Shown here: one piece after another, positions 7,709 to 8,353 of the stretch | Layout: every line of letters starts with the position of its first letter | How positions within the stretch are numbered: the first letter of the stretch is position 1 | From: an uncultured Bacteroidales bacterium | GTDB lineage: Bacteria; Bacteroidota; Bacteroidia; Bacteroidales; Porphyromonadaceae | DNA length: 8,353 nucleotides | Assembly: GCA_902489445.1 (NCBI GenBank) | Contig: CABTZX010000050.1 | Location: 1 to 8,353 of the forward strand | Direction of reading: 5' to 3' | Made by a program: the position numbers and the translations under genes | Notes under the pieces: generated by a model | Told to the model about the DNA's origin: nothing | The model's database searches: none | The model's input: only the letters and a program-made list of their open reading frames with translations

Positions 7709-7819
7709 CTGCCTTACCTTCTGTCGCCACTGACGCCTAGTTCTAACAAAGCGAAGCATTAACGCGCGAGGCGAGAACGGGCAGAAACCCGCAGATCTAA
7801 GGCAGTCCAAAACACACCT
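7709..7819 (+). ncRNA. Candidate structured RNA or structured 3' leader to terminator
   Basis: About 200 nt without an ORF separate the BI-1 stop from the terminator. Within it, CTGCCTTA (7709-7716) pairs with TAAGGCAG (7798-7805), and just inside TCTG (7720-7723) pairs with CAGA (7792-7795). The enclosed part offers CGCCT (7734-7738) with AGGCG (7769-7773) and a small hairpin CGGG-CAGAAA-CCCG (7778-7791). The domain ends 14 nt before the terminator stem. It does not match tmRNA, RNase P, SRP RNA, 6S RNA or any riboswitch I can recall, and no own promoter is clear. It could equally be a long 3' UTR. Confidence 0.25.
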
Positions 7820-7853
7820 AAGGGTGAGTAGCCGTTAGCTACTCACCCTTTTT
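7820..7853 (+). terminator. Strong intrinsic terminator
   Basis: AAGGGTGAGTAGC (7820-7832) pairs perfectly over 13 bp with GCTACTCACCCTT (7838-7850) around the 5-nt loop CGTTA, and the T-run extends to 7853. It closes the glmS/BI-1 transcript, or a separate RNA ending here. The reverse complement has a run of A before the stem, so the hairpin could act in both directions, though less well on the minus strand. Confidence 0.92.
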
Positions 7854-7861
7854 GTTGCCTT

Positions 7862-7913
7862 CCCCCACAACCACATATTCAGATCCATCCCCCGCCCCCT
7901 CGCTTTCACCCCC
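7862..7913 (-). other. Four C5/G5 tracts, possible G-quadruplex on minus strand
   Basis: CCCCC occurs at 7862-7866, 7889-7893, 7895-7899 and 7909-7913, giving four G5 tracts on the minus strand with loops of 9, 1 and 22 nt. The long last loop lowers confidence in a stable quadruplex. It lies just after the terminator and before the second dispersed repeat. Confidence 0.35.
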
Positions 7914-7950
7914 TTTTTATATGGGAAGGTGTCCTATTTTCCACTAAATA

Positions 7951-7983
7951 CCATCGATTAATCACCATTTAATCGGAAGTAAA
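7951..7983 (+). repeat. Dispersed repeat, copy 2 (CCATCG...AATCGGAAGTAAA)
   Basis: This is the direct-orientation partner of 731-762, with the same order of blocks CCATCG, TTAA, ACC, TAATCG and AAGTAAA. The upstream TTTTTATATGGG (7914-7925) resembles TATATATAAGGG before copy 1 and stands at nearly the same distance. Similarity is lost downstream of AAGTAAA. No ORF follows, and no TAnnTTTG box is seen close by. Confidence 0.5.
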
Positions 7984-8177
7984 AGCTCGGCATTTCCGTA
8001 CTGAACGACCTATATGCTACTAACTACCTGTACGTAGAGCGGGATCAAGCGATGCAGCGAATTGAAGGTTCCGAATATAAGATAGAATAGAAGTCAGCAC
8101 TAAAGTCGGATGATGTCCGGACAAAGGATAAAAGAAAATAAGGCTATTTTCGGAGGGACTAGAATACGTCTACCGTA
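7984..8177. other. Non-coding stretch, purine-rich on + strand
   Basis: No open frame of note occurs on either strand. The one local structure is an A/T-rich hairpin, GAAAATA-AGGC-TATTTTC, at 8134-8151. The purine bias mirrors the pyrimidine bias of the left flank, which would fit inverted remnants of the same repeat, but I could not trace clear 22-bp steps here. Confidence 0.4.
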
Positions 8178-8353
8178 GAAACAGAGCGTTTATTCGTTGG
8201 CAACAGAGCACTTCTCCCATACTACTCAAGCCCTTGTACAATGGAAACGGAGCGGAGCTCCTATGTTGTCCGAGTGGTTCTACGGAGGTGTCGGGGAATA
8301 GTCTATAGGGTATCAGAGAAAAGTCTATAGAGTTTTTCCAGAAAGTCTATAGA
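8178..8353. repeat. 22-bp repeat region, right end
   Basis: TATAG cores at 8304, 8326 and 8348 are spaced exactly 22 bp and run off the window. The last complete unit matches unit 2 of the left array at about 19 of 22 positions in the same orientation. Farther in, the same step persists in weaker form: AACAGAGC at 8180 and 8202, and TGTCCGAG/TGTCGGGG at 8267 and 8289. The segment 8284-8331 also mirrors 43-90 as an inverted repeat. No coding potential is seen. Confidence 0.75.

Noticed and set aside
7617..7819. Known RNA (tmRNA, RNase P RNA, SRP RNA, 6S RNA, cobalamin riboswitch)
   Set aside because: Conserved core motifs of these RNAs were looked for and not found on either strand; only unspecific pairing remains.

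Overview
The window looks like chromosomal DNA of a Bacteroidota bacterium, most plausibly a Porphyromonas-like member of the Bacteroidales. The grounds are a SecD-SecF fusion in one chain, promoter boxes of the Bacteroidota TAnnTTTG type, A/T-rich start contexts without Shine-Dalgarno sequences, a GIN-domain (DUF2807) protein, and long non-coding flanks made of a 22-bp minisatellite. The genus is an inference; the phylum is well supported.

Layout. Bases 1-886 are non-coding. They hold a 22-bp tandem repeat (1-56), a long decayed continuation of it (about 65-545, pyrimidine-rich on this strand), one copy of a dispersed sequence (731-762), and the promoter of the first gene. Four genes follow, all on the + strand and in two pairs: secDF (887-3925) with a membrane-anchored GIN-domain gene (3949-4866), then glmS (4975-6825) with a Bax-inhibitor-1 family gene (6849-7616). 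Each pair is separated internally by exactly 23 nt, so each is probably co-transcribed. A weak candidate promoter lies in the 108-nt gap before glmS. Bases 7617-8353 are non-coding. They hold a possible structured RNA (about 7709-7819), a strong intrinsic terminator (7820-7853), four C5 tracts, a second copy of the dispersed sequence (7951-7983), and a second stretch of 22-bp repeats running to the end of the window.

Function. All four genes belong to the cell envelope or its membranes. SecDF uses the proton-motive force to help preproteins through SecYEG. The GIN protein is a membrane-anchored beta-repeat protein of unknown role. GlmS makes glucosamine-6-phosphate for UDP-GlcNAc, peptidoglycan and lipid A. 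The BI-1 protein is a seven-helix membrane protein of the calcium-leak/TMBIM family. The genes look intact and conventional, and no defence system, transposase, tRNA, rRNA or CRISPR array is visible.

The unusual content is in the flanks. Both ends of the window carry the same 22-bp repeat, with matching direct copies outermost and an inverted, equally spaced block just inside them. In addition, a 32-33-bp sequence occurs once in each flank in direct orientation.
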